Origin: Agrococcus jenensis
GTDB lineage: Bacteria; Actinomycetota; Actinomycetes; Actinomycetales; Microbacteriaceae
Direction of reading: 5' to 3'
DNA: 64,000 nt
Assembly (NCBI RefSeq): GCF_003752465.1
Contig: NZ_RKHJ01000001.1
Location: forward strand, 2,852,001 to 2,916,000
A model generated the notes under the pieces. That model did no database searches. It saw only the letters and a list, made by a program, of their open reading frames with translations, and was not told where the DNA came from. Both the position numbers and the translations under genes were made by a program. Below are positions 48,162 to 57,240 of this stretch, piece after piece; the first letter of the stretch is position 1, and each line of letters starts with the position of its first letter.

Positions 48162-48974
48162 GTGATCGAGTTCGCATCCGTGCGCAAGGAGTATCCCGGC
48201 GGCACGGTCGCGGTCGAGGACTTCAGCCTCACGATCCCCTCGCATGCCGTCGCGGTGCTCGTCGGCTCCTCCGGCTGCGGCAAGACGACGCTGCTGCGCA
48301 TGATCAACCGCATGGTCGAGCCCTCCGGCGGCACCGTCAGCATCGACGGCGTCGACGTGCGCTCGATGGATGCCGTGAAGCTGCGCCGCTCGATCGGCTA
48401 CGTGCTGCAGGCGGGCGGCCTGCTCCCCCACCGCACGATCGCCGACAACGTCGCGACCGTGCCGGTGCTCGAGGGCCGCAGCCGCAGGCAGGCTCGGCAG
48501 GATGCGCTCGGCCTGCTCGAGCGCGTCGGCCTCGACACCGCGCTCGCCGACCGCTACCCCGGGCAGCTCTCCGGCGGGCAGCAGCAGCGCGTCGGCGTCG
48601 CCCGCGCGCTCGCCGCCGACCCCAACATCCTGCTCATGGACGAGCCGTTCGGCGCCGTCGACCCGATCGTGCGCGACCAGCTGCAGGCCGAGATGCGGTC
48701 GCTGCAGGCCGAGCTCGGCAAGACCATCGTCTTCGTCACGCACGACATCGACGAGGCCTTCGCGCTCGGCGACGAGGTGCTCGTGCTGCGGAAGGGCGCC
48801 GAGATCGCACAGCGCGGCACGCCCGCCGAGATCCTCGCGAACCCCGCGGACGAGTTCGTCGCGAGCTTCGTGGGCGCGGGCAGCGCTCGCCGCACGCTGC
48901 GCATCCGCGAGATCGACGGCCGCAGCATCGTCGTGGACGGCGACGACCGCCCGACCGGCGTGCTGGCGCGGTGA
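48162..48974 (+). CDS. opuCA: Glycine betaine/choline-type ABC transporter ATP-binding protein
   Basis: A 270-residue ABC ATPase of the osmoprotectant importer family. Walker A is GSSGCGKTTLLRMINRMVEPSGG, a phrase typical of OpuCA/ProV, signature LSGGQQQRVGVARAL, Walker B ILLMDEPFGAVDPI. It lacks the C-terminal CBS pair found in longer OpuA/OpuC ATPases, so ionic-strength sensing through CBS is absent. GTG 48162 follows AGGAG by six bases. First gene of a four-gene operon. Confidence 0.9.
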   Translation: MIEFASVRKEYPGGTVAVEDFSLTIPSHAVAVLVGSSGCGKTTLLRMINRMVEPSGGTVSIDGVDVRSMDAVKLRRSIGYVLQAGGLLPHRTIADNVATVPVLEGRSRRQARQDALGLLERVGLDTALADRYPGQLSGGQQQRVGVARALAADPNILLMDEPFGAVDPIVRDQLQAEMRSLQAELGKTIVFVTHDIDEAFALGDEVLVLRKGAEIAQRGTPAEILANPADEFVASFVGAGSARRTLRIREIDGRSIVVDGDDRPTGVLAR

Positions 48975-48987
48975 GGGCGGCGTCGCC

Positions 48988-49629
48988 ATGACCTGGCTCA
49001 GCCAGAACCTCCACATCGTCGGTGCGCTGCTCGTCGACCACCTCGTGCTGTCGATCGTGCCGATCGTGCTCGCGATCCTCGTGTCGGTGCCGCTCGGCTG
49101 GCTCGCCGCCCGCTACCGCCGCGCCCGCACGCCGCTGCTCACCGGCACCGGCCTGCTCTACGCCGTGCCGTCGCTGCCGCTGTTCATCATCGTCGCGCCG
49201 ATCATCGGGGTGCCCGTGCGCTCCCCCGTCACGATCGTCGTCGCGCTCACGCTCTACGGCGTGGCGCTGCTCGTGCGCGGCGCCGCCGACGCCTTCGGCT
49301 CGGTGCCCCGCGAGACGATGCTCGCGGCGGATGCCATGGGCCACTCCGCGTGGGCGCGCTTCTGGCGCGTCGAGCTGCCGCTCGCCGGCCCCGTGCTGCT
49401 GTCGTCGCTGCGCGTCGTGGTGGTCTCGACCGTGAGCCTCGTCACGGTCGGCGCCGTGGTCGGCGCGTCGAGCCTCGGCACGCTCTTCACCGACGGCTTC
49501 CAGCGCGGCATCGAGGCGTCGATCCTCACCGGCATCGTGCTGACCGTCGTCGTCGCGTTCGCGCTCGACGCGCTCGTCGTGCTCGCGGGCAGGCTCGCGA
49601 TGCCGTGGCGGCGGGCGGTGGCGGCGTGA
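48988..49629 (+). CDS. opuCB: Osmoprotectant ABC transporter permease
   Basis: A 213-residue binding-protein-dependent permease with about five or six membrane helices. The EAA-type loop is DAMGHSAWARFWRVELPLAGPVLLSSLRV. TGLLYAVPSLPLFIIVAPIIG near the N-terminus is typical of OpuC permeases. The stop overlaps the next permease start (GTGA). Confidence 0.9.
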   Translation: MTWLSQNLHIVGALLVDHLVLSIVPIVLAILVSVPLGWLAARYRRARTPLLTGTGLLYAVPSLPLFIIVAPIIGVPVRSPVTIVVALTLYGVALLVRGAADAFGSVPRETMLAADAMGHSAWARFWRVELPLAGPVLLSSLRVVVVSTVSLVTVGAVVGASSLGTLFTDGFQRGIEASILTGIVLTVVVAFALDALVVLAGRLAMPWRRAVAA

Positions 49630-50339
49630 ACCTGTTCGCGGAGGCGATGGCCTACCTGCTCGACCCGGCCAACTGGGCAGGGGACGGCAGCATCGGCCTG
49701 CGGATCCTCGAGCACCTCGCGTTCTCGGGCGCCGTGCTGCTCGTCGCCGCGGCCATCGGCGTGCCCGCCGGGGTGCTCATCGGGCACACCGGCCGCGGCC
49801 GCGGGCTCGTCATCGCGCTGACGAGCGGCGCGCGCGCGATCCCCACGCTCGGACTGCTGACGATCTTCGGGCTGCTGCTCGGCATCGGGTTCGAGGCGCC
49901 CTTCCTCGCGCTCGTCGTGCTCGCGCTGCCGCCCGTGCTCGCGGGCGCCTACGCCGGCGTCGAGTCGGTCGACCGGCTCGTGATCGGCGGGGCGCGGGCG
50001 ATCGGCATGACCGAGCGGCAGATCCTCACCGGCGTCGAGCTGCCGCTCGCGAGCCCGGTGCTCATCGGCGGGCTCCGCTCCGCGGCGCTGCAGGTCATCT
50101 CGACGGCGACGCTCGCCGCCTACGTCTCCGACACCGGCCTCGGCCGGCTCATCTTCTCCGGCCTGAAGACCCGCGACTACGGCGTCATGCTCGCCGGCTC
50201 GCTGCTCGTCGCGCTGCTCGCGCTCGTCGTCGAGCTGCTGTTCCAAGCCGCCCAATCCGCGGCGGCCCGCCGCGCCGAACCACTCGGCACCCCACGCACC
50301 ACCGCGCGCGCACGCGCATCAGAGAGGAACTCCGCATGA
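49626..50339 (+). CDS. opuCD: Osmoprotectant ABC transporter permease (second subunit)
   Basis: A 237-residue permease. Motifs are GARAIPTLGLLTIFGLLLGIGF and the EAA loop ARAIGMTERQILTGVELPLASPVLIGGLRSA. The charged C-terminal tail is rich in Ala and Arg. GTG 49626 overlaps the first permease and its stop overlaps the solute-binding protein gene by four bases (50336-50339). Confidence 0.9.
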   Translation: MNLFAEAMAYLLDPANWAGDGSIGLRILEHLAFSGAVLLVAAAIGVPAGVLIGHTGRGRGLVIALTSGARAIPTLGLLTIFGLLLGIGFEAPFLALVVLALPPVLAGAYAGVESVDRLVIGGARAIGMTERQILTGVELPLASPVLIGGLRSAALQVISTATLAAYVSDTGLGRLIFSGLKTRDYGVMLAGSLLVALLALVVELLFQAAQSAAARRAEPLGTPRTTARARASERNSA

Positions 50340-51271
50340 CCACTCCCATTCGCAGGACGGGCCTCGCGCTCGCCGCGCTCGGCACCGCCGGTGTCGTCCT
50401 GGCCGGCTGCTCGAGCGCCGACCCGCTCGAGGAGAGCCCCACCACCGCGCCGAGCGGCAGCGGCGAGAGCACGACGCTCGTCGTCGGCTCGCAGGACTAC
50501 TACTCGAACGAGATCATCGCCGAGCTCTACGCGCAGGGCCTCGAGGACGCCGGCTACACGATCGACCGCCAGCTGCGCATCGGGCAGCGCGAGGTCTACC
50601 TGCCCGAGATCGAGTCCGGCTCGATCGACCTCTTCCCGGAGTACACCGGCCCGCTGCTGCAGGTCTGGGCCGACGCACCCGAGGAGCGCGAGAGCGACGA
50701 GGTCTACGCCGCCCTCACCGAGGCTGCGCCCGAGGGCATCACGGTCCTCGACCAGGCGCCCGCGACCGACCAGGACTCCTACGTCGTGACGCGCGAGTTC
50801 GCCGAGCAGTACGACCTCACGACGGTCGCCGACCTCGCGAACGTCGACGTGCCGCTCACGATGGGCGCGAACTCCGAGGCCGAGACGCGGCCGAACGGGC
50901 CGCAGGGCCTCGCCGACGTCTACGGCATCGAGGTCGGCTTCACGCCGATCGAGGACGGCGGCGGCCCGCTCACCGTGCGCGCGCTGCAGGACGGCGACGT
51001 CCAGCTCGCGATCCTCTACACCGCGCAGCCCGAGATCGCCGAGAACGACCTCGTCGTGCTCGAGGACACCGAGGGCCTCTTCCTGTCGTCGAACGTCGTC
51101 CCGGTCGCGAGCGACCGCGTCGACGAGGAGGCACAGGCGGTCGTCAACGAGATCAGCGCGGCGCTCACGTCGGAGGAGCTCATCGAGCTCAACCGCCGCA
51201 GCACCGTCGACCAGTCGCCGGCCGCCGACATCGCGGCCACGTGGCTCGAGGAGCAGGGGCTGCTCGGCTGA
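50336..51271 (+). CDS. opuCC: Osmoprotectant ABC transporter substrate-binding lipoprotein
   Basis: A 311-residue OpuAC-type lipoprotein. The signal peptide ends in lipobox LAGC. The mature part has LVVGSQDYYSNEIIAELYAQGLEDAGY, ESGSIDLFPEYTGPLL and LAILYTAQPEIAENDLVVLED, the normal layout of a betaine/choline-binding protein. It completes the operon and suggests uptake of glycine betaine or a similar solute. Confidence 0.9.
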   Translation: MTTPIRRTGLALAALGTAGVVLAGCSSADPLEESPTTAPSGSGESTTLVVGSQDYYSNEIIAELYAQGLEDAGYTIDRQLRIGQREVYLPEIESGSIDLFPEYTGPLLQVWADAPEERESDEVYAALTEAAPEGITVLDQAPATDQDSYVVTREFAEQYDLTTVADLANVDVPLTMGANSEAETRPNGPQGLADVYGIEVGFTPIEDGGGPLTVRALQDGDVQLAILYTAQPEIAENDLVVLEDTEGLFLSSNVVPVASDRVDEEAQAVVNEISAALTSEELIELNRRSTVDQSPAADIAATWLEEQGLLG

Positions 51272-51287
51272 GCACGCCTCGTCGGGG

Positions 51288-51827
51288 TCAGTCCTTCAGC
51301 ATGCGATGCATGCTGATGTGGCCCCATGTCGGGCCGGTCGACACCCGCTCGTCCAGGTGACGGAACCCGCGCCGCTCGTAGAACCGAGCGGCGCGGGCGT
51401 TCCCGTCGATGAGCCAGAGGTAGTGCGGCCGCTCGTCGACGACCTCGTCGAAGAGCACGCCGCCGAGGCCCGTGCCGTGCAGGTCGGCGTGCACGTAGAG
51501 GCGCGCGAGCTCGCGCGCAGCCGGTGCCGGCACGAAGCCGAGCTCGACCTCCCACGCCGCCGGGGCGGGCTCGGCGGCTGCGACGCCGACGATGCGGTCG
51601 CCGCGCCACGCGATGCGCCGCTGCGCGTCGCCGGGCGCCGCGAAGGCGTCGGCGAGCCCCTGGATGTCGGCCTGCGCGAGGCCGTCCTCGTGGAAGGCGT
51701 CCGGCAGCAGGCCGGCGTAGGTGCGCAGCTGCTCCTCGACGAGGAACAGCGCCCACGCGGGCGCGTCGGCCGGGGTCGGCGGGCGCAGCTCGACGCCATC
51801 GGGCAGGGGTCGGGGTGATGCGGGCAC
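51288..51827 (-). CDS. GNAT family N-acetyltransferase
   Basis: A 179-residue GNAT protein. The acetyl-CoA loop is ARLYVHADLHGTGLGGVLFDEVV, with motif A Gly residues, and LWLIDGNARAARFYERRGFRHLDERV is the typical motif B. Substrate unknown. It is convergent with the opuC operon and divergent from pncB with a 48-base gap. Confidence 0.87.
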   Translation of the reverse strand: MPASPRPLPDGVELRPPTPADAPAWALFLVEEQLRTYAGLLPDAFHEDGLAQADIQGLADAFAAPGDAQRRIAWRGDRIVGVAAAEPAPAAWEVELGFVPAPAARELARLYVHADLHGTGLGGVLFDEVVDERPHYLWLIDGNARAARFYERRGFRHLDERVSTGPTWGHISMHRMLKD

Positions 51828-51875
51828 CGAGCCACGCTACCCGTCCCGCGCGGGGGCGCGTCATAGGCTTGCGCC

Positions 51876-53183
51876 GTGACCGACACCGCGCTCATGACCG
51901 ACCGCTACGAGCTGACGATGATCGACGCCGCGCTGCGCGCCGGCACGGCGTTCCGGCCCTCCGTCTTCGAGGTGTTCGCGCGCCGGCTCCCGGGCGCCCG
52001 CCGCTACGGCGTCGTCGCCGGTACCGGCCGCTTCCTCGAGCTGCTCGCCGACTTCCGCTTCGGCGACGACGAGCTGCGCTTCCTGCGCGACGAGCACATC
52101 GTCTCGAGCGAGCTGCTCGACTGGCTCGCCGACTACCGGTTCTCGGGCGACATCCGCGGCTACGCGGAGGGCGAGCTGTACTTCCCGGGCTCCCCCATCC
52201 TCGTCGTCGAGGGCTCGTTCGCGGAGGCGGTCGTGCTCGAGACGCTCGCGCTCTCGGTGCTGAACTACGACTCGGCCGTCGCGAACGCCGCCACCCGCAT
52301 GACGCGCGCGGCGAAGGGCCGCCCGGTCGCCGAGATGGGGTCGCGCCGCGCGAACGAGGAGGCGGCGATCGCCGCCGCCCGCGCCGCGTACATCGCCGGC
52401 TTCGGCGCCACCTCCAACCTCGCGGCCGGGTCGCGCTGGGGCATCCCCACGATGGGCACCGCGGCGCACTCCTTCACGCTGCTGCACGACTCCGAGGCGG
52501 CCGCCTTCCAGGCGCAGATCGACGCGCTCGGCGTGGGCACGACGCTGCTCGTCGACACCTACGACATCGAGCAGGGCATCCGCACGGCCATCGAGGTCGC
52601 CGGCACCGGCCTCGGCGGCATCCGCCTCGACTCCGGCGACCTCGACGAGGTCGCGACCGAGGCGCGGGCGCTGCTCGACTCGCTCGGCGCCACCGGCACG
52701 CGCATCACCGTCACGAGCGACCTCGACGAGTACGCGATCGCGGCGCTGCAGGCGAGCCCGGTGGACGCCTACGGCGTCGGCACGAGCCTCGTCACCGGCT
52801 CTGGGGCACCCGCCGCCGGCATGGTCTACAAGCTCGTCGCGCGGCAGGGCGACGACGGCGCGTGGGTCGGCGTCGCGAAGCACTCCGAGGACAAGGCGTC
52901 GAAGCCGGGCGAGAAGGTCGCGGTGCGCACGCTCGAGCAGGGCGTCGCGGTCGAGGAGACCGTGCTCGTCACCGACCACCGGCCGACCCTCGACGCGGCG
53001 GCGGCCGGCGGCCGCGCGCTGCAGGTGCCGCTCGTGCAGGGCGGCGAGATCGACGACCGCTGGCTCGGCCGGCAGGGCGTCGCCACCGCTCGTGAGCGCC
53101 ACGACGCCGCGGTCGCGGAGCTGCCGAACGAGGCGCACCGCCTCGCGCGCGGCGAGCCGGTCATCCCGACCGTCTTCCGCTGA
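51876..53183 (+). CDS. pncB: Nicotinate phosphoribosyltransferase
   Basis: Salvages nicotinate for NAD synthesis. The 435-residue protein has the N-terminal LMTDRYELTMIDAALRAGTAFRPSVFE, the AEMGSRRANEEAA substrate loop, GTAAHSFTLLHD, and the phosphoribose-binding GIRLDSGDLDEVA followed by VTSDLDEYAI. Start GTG 51876. It precedes a convergent DUF3039 gene, a pairing found in other actinobacteria. Confidence 0.94.
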   Translation: MTDTALMTDRYELTMIDAALRAGTAFRPSVFEVFARRLPGARRYGVVAGTGRFLELLADFRFGDDELRFLRDEHIVSSELLDWLADYRFSGDIRGYAEGELYFPGSPILVVEGSFAEAVVLETLALSVLNYDSAVANAATRMTRAAKGRPVAEMGSRRANEEAAIAAARAAYIAGFGATSNLAAGSRWGIPTMGTAAHSFTLLHDSEAAAFQAQIDALGVGTTLLVDTYDIEQGIRTAIEVAGTGLGGIRLDSGDLDEVATEARALLDSLGATGTRITVTSDLDEYAIAALQASPVDAYGVGTSLVTGSGAPAAGMVYKLVARQGDDGAWVGVAKHSEDKASKPGEKVAVRTLEQGVAVEETVLVTDHRPTLDAAAAGGRALQVPLVQGGEIDDRWLGRQGVATARERHDAAVAELPNEAHRLARGEPVIPTVFR

Positions 53184-53190
53184 GGACGGC

Positions 53191-53484
53191 CTACTCCTCG
53201 CGCAGCTTCTCGTAGATCTCCTTGCAGGCGGGGCAGATCGGGAACTTCTCCGGGTCGCGGCCCGGCGTCCACTTCTTGCCGCACAGCGCGCGCACGGGCT
53301 TGCCCGAGAGCGCCGACTGCAGGATCTTCTCCTTCTTGACGTAGTGCGAGAACCGGTCGTGGTCGCCGTCCTCCACCGACTCCTCGTTGAGGAGCTTCTC
53401 GAGCTCGCGGTCGAGCACGTCGGTGCTCCCGCCGGCGCCGATCGAGCCGGGGCCTGCGGTGTCGGGGGCGGGCAGCTGCGTCAT
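53191..53484 (-). CDS. DUF3039 family small zinc-ribbon-like protein
   Basis: A 97-residue conserved actinobacterial protein of unknown role. It shows an N-terminal acidic part, VEDGDHDRFSHYVKKEKILQSALSGKPVRALCGKKWTPGRDPEKFPICPACKEIYE by pieces HDRFSHYVKK, ALCGKKW and PICPACKEIYE. One CxGKKW and one CPxC element suggest a metal site. It is convergent with pncB. Confidence 0.85.
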   Translation of the reverse strand: MTQLPAPDTAGPGSIGAGGSTDVLDRELEKLLNEESVEDGDHDRFSHYVKKEKILQSALSGKPVRALCGKKWTPGRDPEKFPICPACKEIYEKLREE

Positions 53485-53573
53485 GCCACCATCATCCCAC
53501 GACCCGGCATCCCACGCCCCGGCATCGCACGCTCAGCCCGCTCCCGGCTCGTCGCGGCATGCTTCTCGTCTGC

Positions 53574-53599
53574 GCCGGATGCACATCCGGCACCGGATG
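53574..53599. promoter_or_regulatory. Overlapping inverted repeats upstream of the EcsC-like gene
   Basis: GCCGGATG (53574-53581) pairs with CATCCGGC (53584-53591), and CATCCGG (53584-53590) again pairs with CCGGATG (53593-53599). The three alternating half-sites end 10 bases before ATG 53610. It could be an operator or alternative RNA hairpins near the ribosome-binding site GGGGGAA. Confidence 0.35.
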
Positions 53600-53609
53600 A
53601 GGGGGAACC

Positions 53610-54515
53610 ATGCAGGAGATCGAACGCGACGACGACCTCGGCTGGCTCGTCGGCACGCTCGACCGCATCCTCGGCGTGCAGCGGCCGCTCGTGGTCAACC
53701 ACCTGCGCTCGCTCCGCCGCAAGCACCCGGAGCTCTCGCCCGCGCAGGTGATCGAGCGGCTCAAGAAGCAGTACCTCGCCGCCGTCACGAGCGGCGGCGC
53801 GGCGGTCGGCGCGACCGCGGTCGCCCCCGGCATCGGCACCGCCGCGGCGCTCGGGCTGACCGTCGCCGAGACCGTCGGCTTCCTCGAGGCGAGCGCCTTC
53901 TTCGCGCAGGCGGTCACCGAGGTGCACGGCATCCACGTCGAGGACCCGGAGCGCGCGAAGGCGCTCGTCATGGGGCTCATGCTCGGCTCCGGCGGCAAGG
54001 CGCTCGTGAAGCGCGTCGCCGAGCAGTCGATGGGCCGCGGCGCGGCCGGCAGCGCCTTCTGGGGCGAGCTCGTCACGTCGCGCATGCCGACCGGCATGAT
54101 GGGCCAGGTCGTGGACTTCCTGCGGCGCGCGTTCCTCAAGCGCATGGCGCGCAACACCGGCGCATCGATGCTGGGGCGCGCACTGCCCTTCGGGATCGGC
54201 GCCGTCGTCGGCGGCGTGGGCAACCACATCCTCGGCCGCCAGATCGTGCAGGCGGCACGCGAGGCCTTCGGTCCCCCGCCGGTCGCCTTCGACGCGAGCC
54301 TCGCCCCGGTCGTGCACGAGGTGCGGCCGAGCCTCGGCGAGCGGATCAGCGAGGCGCGCGCGATCGAGCGCGAGGGCCTCGGCGGCGGGCTCCGGCGCCT
54401 GCGGCAGCGGCGCGCCGACGTGCCGCCGGTCGACGAGGACCTGCCGCTCGAGGACAGCGCGCCGCCGGCCCCTCGCGGGACCGACGGCGCGGAGACCGAC
54501 GGGGGTCGCGGCTAG
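53610..54515 (+). CDS. EcsC-like / hypothetical helical protein
   Basis: A 301-residue protein. After a basic N-terminal helical part (HLRSLRRKHPELSPAQVIERLKKQYLAAV) comes a Gly/Ala-rich hydrophobic stretch (GGAAVGATAVAPGIGTAAALGLTVAETVGFLEASAFFAQAV) that resembles EcsC family proteins, then a basic central region and a second hydrophobic patch (ALPFGIGAVVGGVGNHILGRQIV). The C-terminal 60 residues are charged and disordered. The EcsC link is weak. It overlaps the end of the convergent protease gene by four bases. Confidence 0.65.
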   Translation: MQEIERDDDLGWLVGTLDRILGVQRPLVVNHLRSLRRKHPELSPAQVIERLKKQYLAAVTSGGAAVGATAVAPGIGTAAALGLTVAETVGFLEASAFFAQAVTEVHGIHVEDPERAKALVMGLMLGSGGKALVKRVAEQSMGRGAAGSAFWGELVTSRMPTGMMGQVVDFLRRAFLKRMARNTGASMLGRALPFGIGAVVGGVGNHILGRQIVQAAREAFGPPPVAFDASLAPVVHEVRPSLGERISEARAIEREGLGGGLRRLRQRRADVPPVDEDLPLEDSAPPAPRGTDGAETDGGRG

Positions 54516-55897
54516 CCGAGCTCGCTGAGCGTCACCTCGGCCTCGGCCTCGTCGCCGTCGCGGAGGTAGGTGACGGTCACGGTCTCGCCACCGGCATGGG
54601 CGCGCACCTGCGCGGTCGCATCGGTCGCGCCGGTCACGGGCTGCCCGTCGATCGCGGTCACGACGTCGCCCGCCTGCAGGCCTGCGGCGGCGGCCGCGCC
54701 GCCCTCGACCGTCTCTCGGATGAGCGCGCCCACGGTGCCGACGGAGGCGTCCGTCACGTCGCTCACCGACGCGCCGAGCAGGCCGTGGCTCGCGGTGCCG
54801 TCGGCGATGATCTCGTCGACCACGCGCTGCACGAGGCTCGACTCGATCGCGAAGCCGATGCCGATCGAGCCGGACGAGGTCTCCGAGCCCATGCTGGCGA
54901 TCGCCACGTTGACGCCGACGAGCTGGCCCGCCGCGTTCAGCAGCGCGCCGCCGGAGTTGCCCGGGTTGATCGACGCATCCGTCTGCACGACCGGGATGGA
55001 GATGTCCTCCGCGGCCGCCTGGGTGCCGTCGGGCTGCCAGAAGCCGAAGGGCTGCTGCTGCGACTGGTCCTCCTCGCTCGGCGCGGCGCTCGAGGCGATG
55101 CGCAGGCCGCGGTCCACCGCCGAGACGATGCCGTCGGTCACGGAGTTCGAGAGGCCGAGCGGCGCGCCGATGGCGATCGCCGTGTCGCCGACGCGCACGT
55201 CGTCGCTCGCGGCGAAGGTGATGACCGGCAGCTCCGCGTCGACCTTGATGACGGCGAGGTCGACGATCGGGTCGGTGCCGACGATCTCGGCGGCGAGCAG
55301 CCGGCCGTCGCTCGTCTCGACCGTGATGGTCGCGTCGGCAGCCTGCCCGTCGAGCGTGACGACGTGGTTGTTCGTGACGATGTAGCCGCCGGCCGCGATC
55401 GCGACCCCGGACCCCTCGCCCGAGCCCGAGCTCGACGAGGCCTGCACGGTGACGACGGAGGGTCCGGCAGCCGCAGCGACGTCGGCGATCGTCGACGGGT
55501 CGGAGACCGTGTCGCCGGTCGCGCCGGCGCCCGGCGCCGACTGCGTCTGCGGCTGCTGCTGGCTGAGCGCGAGCGCGCCGCCGCCGAAGCCGGCCGCGCC
55601 GCCGAGCAGCGCCGCAGCGACGAGCGACGTCACGACCAGGCCGGTGCGCCGGGATGCGCGCGGCGCAGCCGCGGCGGGCGCCTGCTGCGCGCCGATCGGC
55701 GTGTAAGCCAGCGTCGGGTGCTCGGCGCCCGGTGCCCGTGGCGCGCTGGTGGCGTACGGGCCGCCCTGCAAGGACGGCGAGGAGGGCTGCTGCCAGCCCT
55801 GCCAGCGCTGGCCGTCGGGGGCCGGGGCGGGAGCGGGCTGCTGCGGCTGCTGCTGCGGGCCAGCGGGGTTCGGCACGCGATCGTACGGGTTCGTCAT
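54512..55897 (-). CDS. HtrA/DegP-type serine protease with PDZ domain
   Basis: A 461-residue membrane-anchored protease for envelope protein quality control. A cytoplasmic Pro/Gln-rich N-terminus of about 80 residues precedes one membrane helix (TGLVVTSLVAAALLGGAAGFGGGALAL). The trypsin-like domain has His in VTNNHVV, Asp in DPIVDLAVIKVD and Ser in NPGNSGGALLN. A C-terminal PDZ domain holds LQAGDVVTAIDGQPV. ATG 55897 (MTNPYDRVPNP) was chosen because the longer frame has no signal. A 20-residue Gln/Ser-rich insert (SEEDQSQQQPFGFWQPDG) lies in the protease domain. Confidence 0.93.
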   Translation of the reverse strand: MTNPYDRVPNPAGPQQQPQQPAPAPAPDGQRWQGWQQPSSPSLQGGPYATSAPRAPGAEHPTLAYTPIGAQQAPAAAAPRASRRTGLVVTSLVAAALLGGAAGFGGGALALSQQQPQTQSAPGAGATGDTVSDPSTIADVAAAAGPSVVTVQASSSSGSGEGSGVAIAAGGYIVTNNHVVTLDGQAADATITVETSDGRLLAAEIVGTDPIVDLAVIKVDAELPVITFAASDDVRVGDTAIAIGAPLGLSNSVTDGIVSAVDRGLRIASSAAPSEEDQSQQQPFGFWQPDGTQAAAEDISIPVVQTDASINPGNSGGALLNAAGQLVGVNVAIASMGSETSSGSIGIGFAIESSLVQRVVDEIIADGTASHGLLGASVSDVTDASVGTVGALIRETVEGGAAAAAGLQAGDVVTAIDGQPVTGATDATAQVRAHAGGETVTVTYLRDGDEAEAEVTLSELG

Positions 55898-55989
55898 GTG
55901 CTCGAGCGTGGCACCCGAATCCATGCGGTTCCCATGCGATCCCGATGTCGAGCGTCGGAAGGGAGGCGGGAGCGAGTAGCGTTCGGAGC

Positions 55990-57198
55990 ATGGAGCAGGC
56001 ACCCTGGCAGCGGACCGCAGCGGGCGCAGGACTGCTCGGCGCGGACGGCCGGCTCGCGCCGACGATCTTCGCCGAGATGACCGCGCTCGCGTCGAAGACC
56101 GGCGCCCTCAACCTCGGGCAGGGCTTCCCCGACGAGGACGGCCCGCGGGCCGTGCTCGACGCGGCGAAGCACGCGATCGACCACGGTAGGAACCAGTACG
56201 GTCCCGGCCGCGGCAGCCAGGAGCTCATCGACGCGGTCGTCGAGCACCAGCGGCGCTTCTACGGCATCGGCCTCGGCCGCGGCGACGTGCTCGTCACGGC
56301 CGGTGCGACCGAGGCGCTCGCCGCGACGATGCTCGCCTACCTCTCCCCCGGCGACGAGGTGATCGTCTTCGAGCCGTACTACGACGCGTACGCCGCGGTC
56401 GCCGCGCTCGCCGGCGCGGTGCTCGTGCCCGTGCCGCTCGCCGCGCCCGACTTCCAGCCCGACCCCGACCGGCTGCAGCGCGCCGCGACGCCGCGCACGC
56501 GCATGATCATCGTGAACTCCCCGCACAACCCGACCGGCACCGTCTTCGACGAGGCGTCGATGCGGCACATCGTGCGCGTCGCCGAGCGCCGCGACGCGAT
56601 CATCGTCACCGACGAGGTCTACGAGCACCTCGTCTACGACGAGCGGCACGTGCCGATCGCCACGATCGACGCGGCGCGCGACCGGCTCGTGTCGATCTCG
56701 TCGGCCGGCAAGACGTTCTCCGTCACCGGCTGGAAGGTCGGCTGGGTCATGTCGACCCCGGAGCGCATCGCCCAGATCAGCGCCGTCAAGCAGTACCTGA
56801 CGTTCGTGAACGGCGCACCGTTCCAGCCCGCGGTCGCCGTCGGCCTGCGGCTCGCCGACGAGCACTTCGACACCATCCAGCAGACGTTCGCGCGCAAGCG
56901 CGACATCCTCGCGCGCGGGCTGCGGAAGGCCGGCTTCACGGTGCACGACGCGATGGCCGGGTACTTCCTGCTCGCCGACGCGGCGCCGCTCGGCATCGAC
57001 GACGCGACGGCACTCGCTCGGCGCATGCCGGAGCTCGTCGGGGTCGTCGGCGTGCCGCTGCTGGCGCTCGCCCGACCCTCGCGGCGCGACCTCCGCTCGA
57101 CCATGCGGTTCGCGTTCTGCAAGTCGGACGACACGCTGCACGAGGCCGCCTCGCGGCTCGCGGGGCTCAAGGACGCGGTGCTCCAGCCCGTGCCCTGA
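55990..57198 (+). CDS. Class I/II aminotransferase, probable glutamine/methionine-type
   Basis: A 402-residue PLP enzyme. NLGQGFPDEDGPRAVLDAA, NQYGPGRGSQELIDAV, VTAGATEALAATMLAYLSPGDEV, NSPHNPTGTVF, DEVYEHLVY and the lysine in SSAGKTFSVTGWKVGW match the kynurenine/glutamine transaminase K and YbdL/DapC-type group. It faces a nitrilase-family hydrolase 39 bases away. Glutamine transaminase with omega-amidase is a known two-step pair, also in methionine salvage, and I favour that role. N-succinyl-diaminopimelate transamination is the alternative. Confidence 0.88.
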   Translation: MEQAPWQRTAAGAGLLGADGRLAPTIFAEMTALASKTGALNLGQGFPDEDGPRAVLDAAKHAIDHGRNQYGPGRGSQELIDAVVEHQRRFYGIGLGRGDVLVTAGATEALAATMLAYLSPGDEVIVFEPYYDAYAAVAALAGAVLVPVPLAAPDFQPDPDRLQRAATPRTRMIIVNSPHNPTGTVFDEASMRHIVRVAERRDAIIVTDEVYEHLVYDERHVPIATIDAARDRLVSISSAGKTFSVTGWKVGWVMSTPERIAQISAVKQYLTFVNGAPFQPAVAVGLRLADEHFDTIQQTFARKRDILARGLRKAGFTVHDAMAGYFLLADAAPLGIDDATALARRMPELVGVVGVPLLALARPSRRDLRSTMRFAFCKSDDTLHEAASRLAGLKDAVLQPVP

Positions 57199-57240
57199 GC
57201 GCGCCGCGCAGCGCGCGCCGCGCAGCGCCCTCCGCGCTCA
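57196..57240. terminator. Inverted and direct repeats between convergent aminotransferase and hydrolase genes
   Basis: TGAGCGCG (57196-57203), which includes the aminotransferase stop, is the complement of CGCGCTCA (57233-57240), which includes the hydrolase stop. Between them GCCGCGCAGCGC occurs twice. The structure can form on both strands and may act as a shared terminator. Confidence 0.45.
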
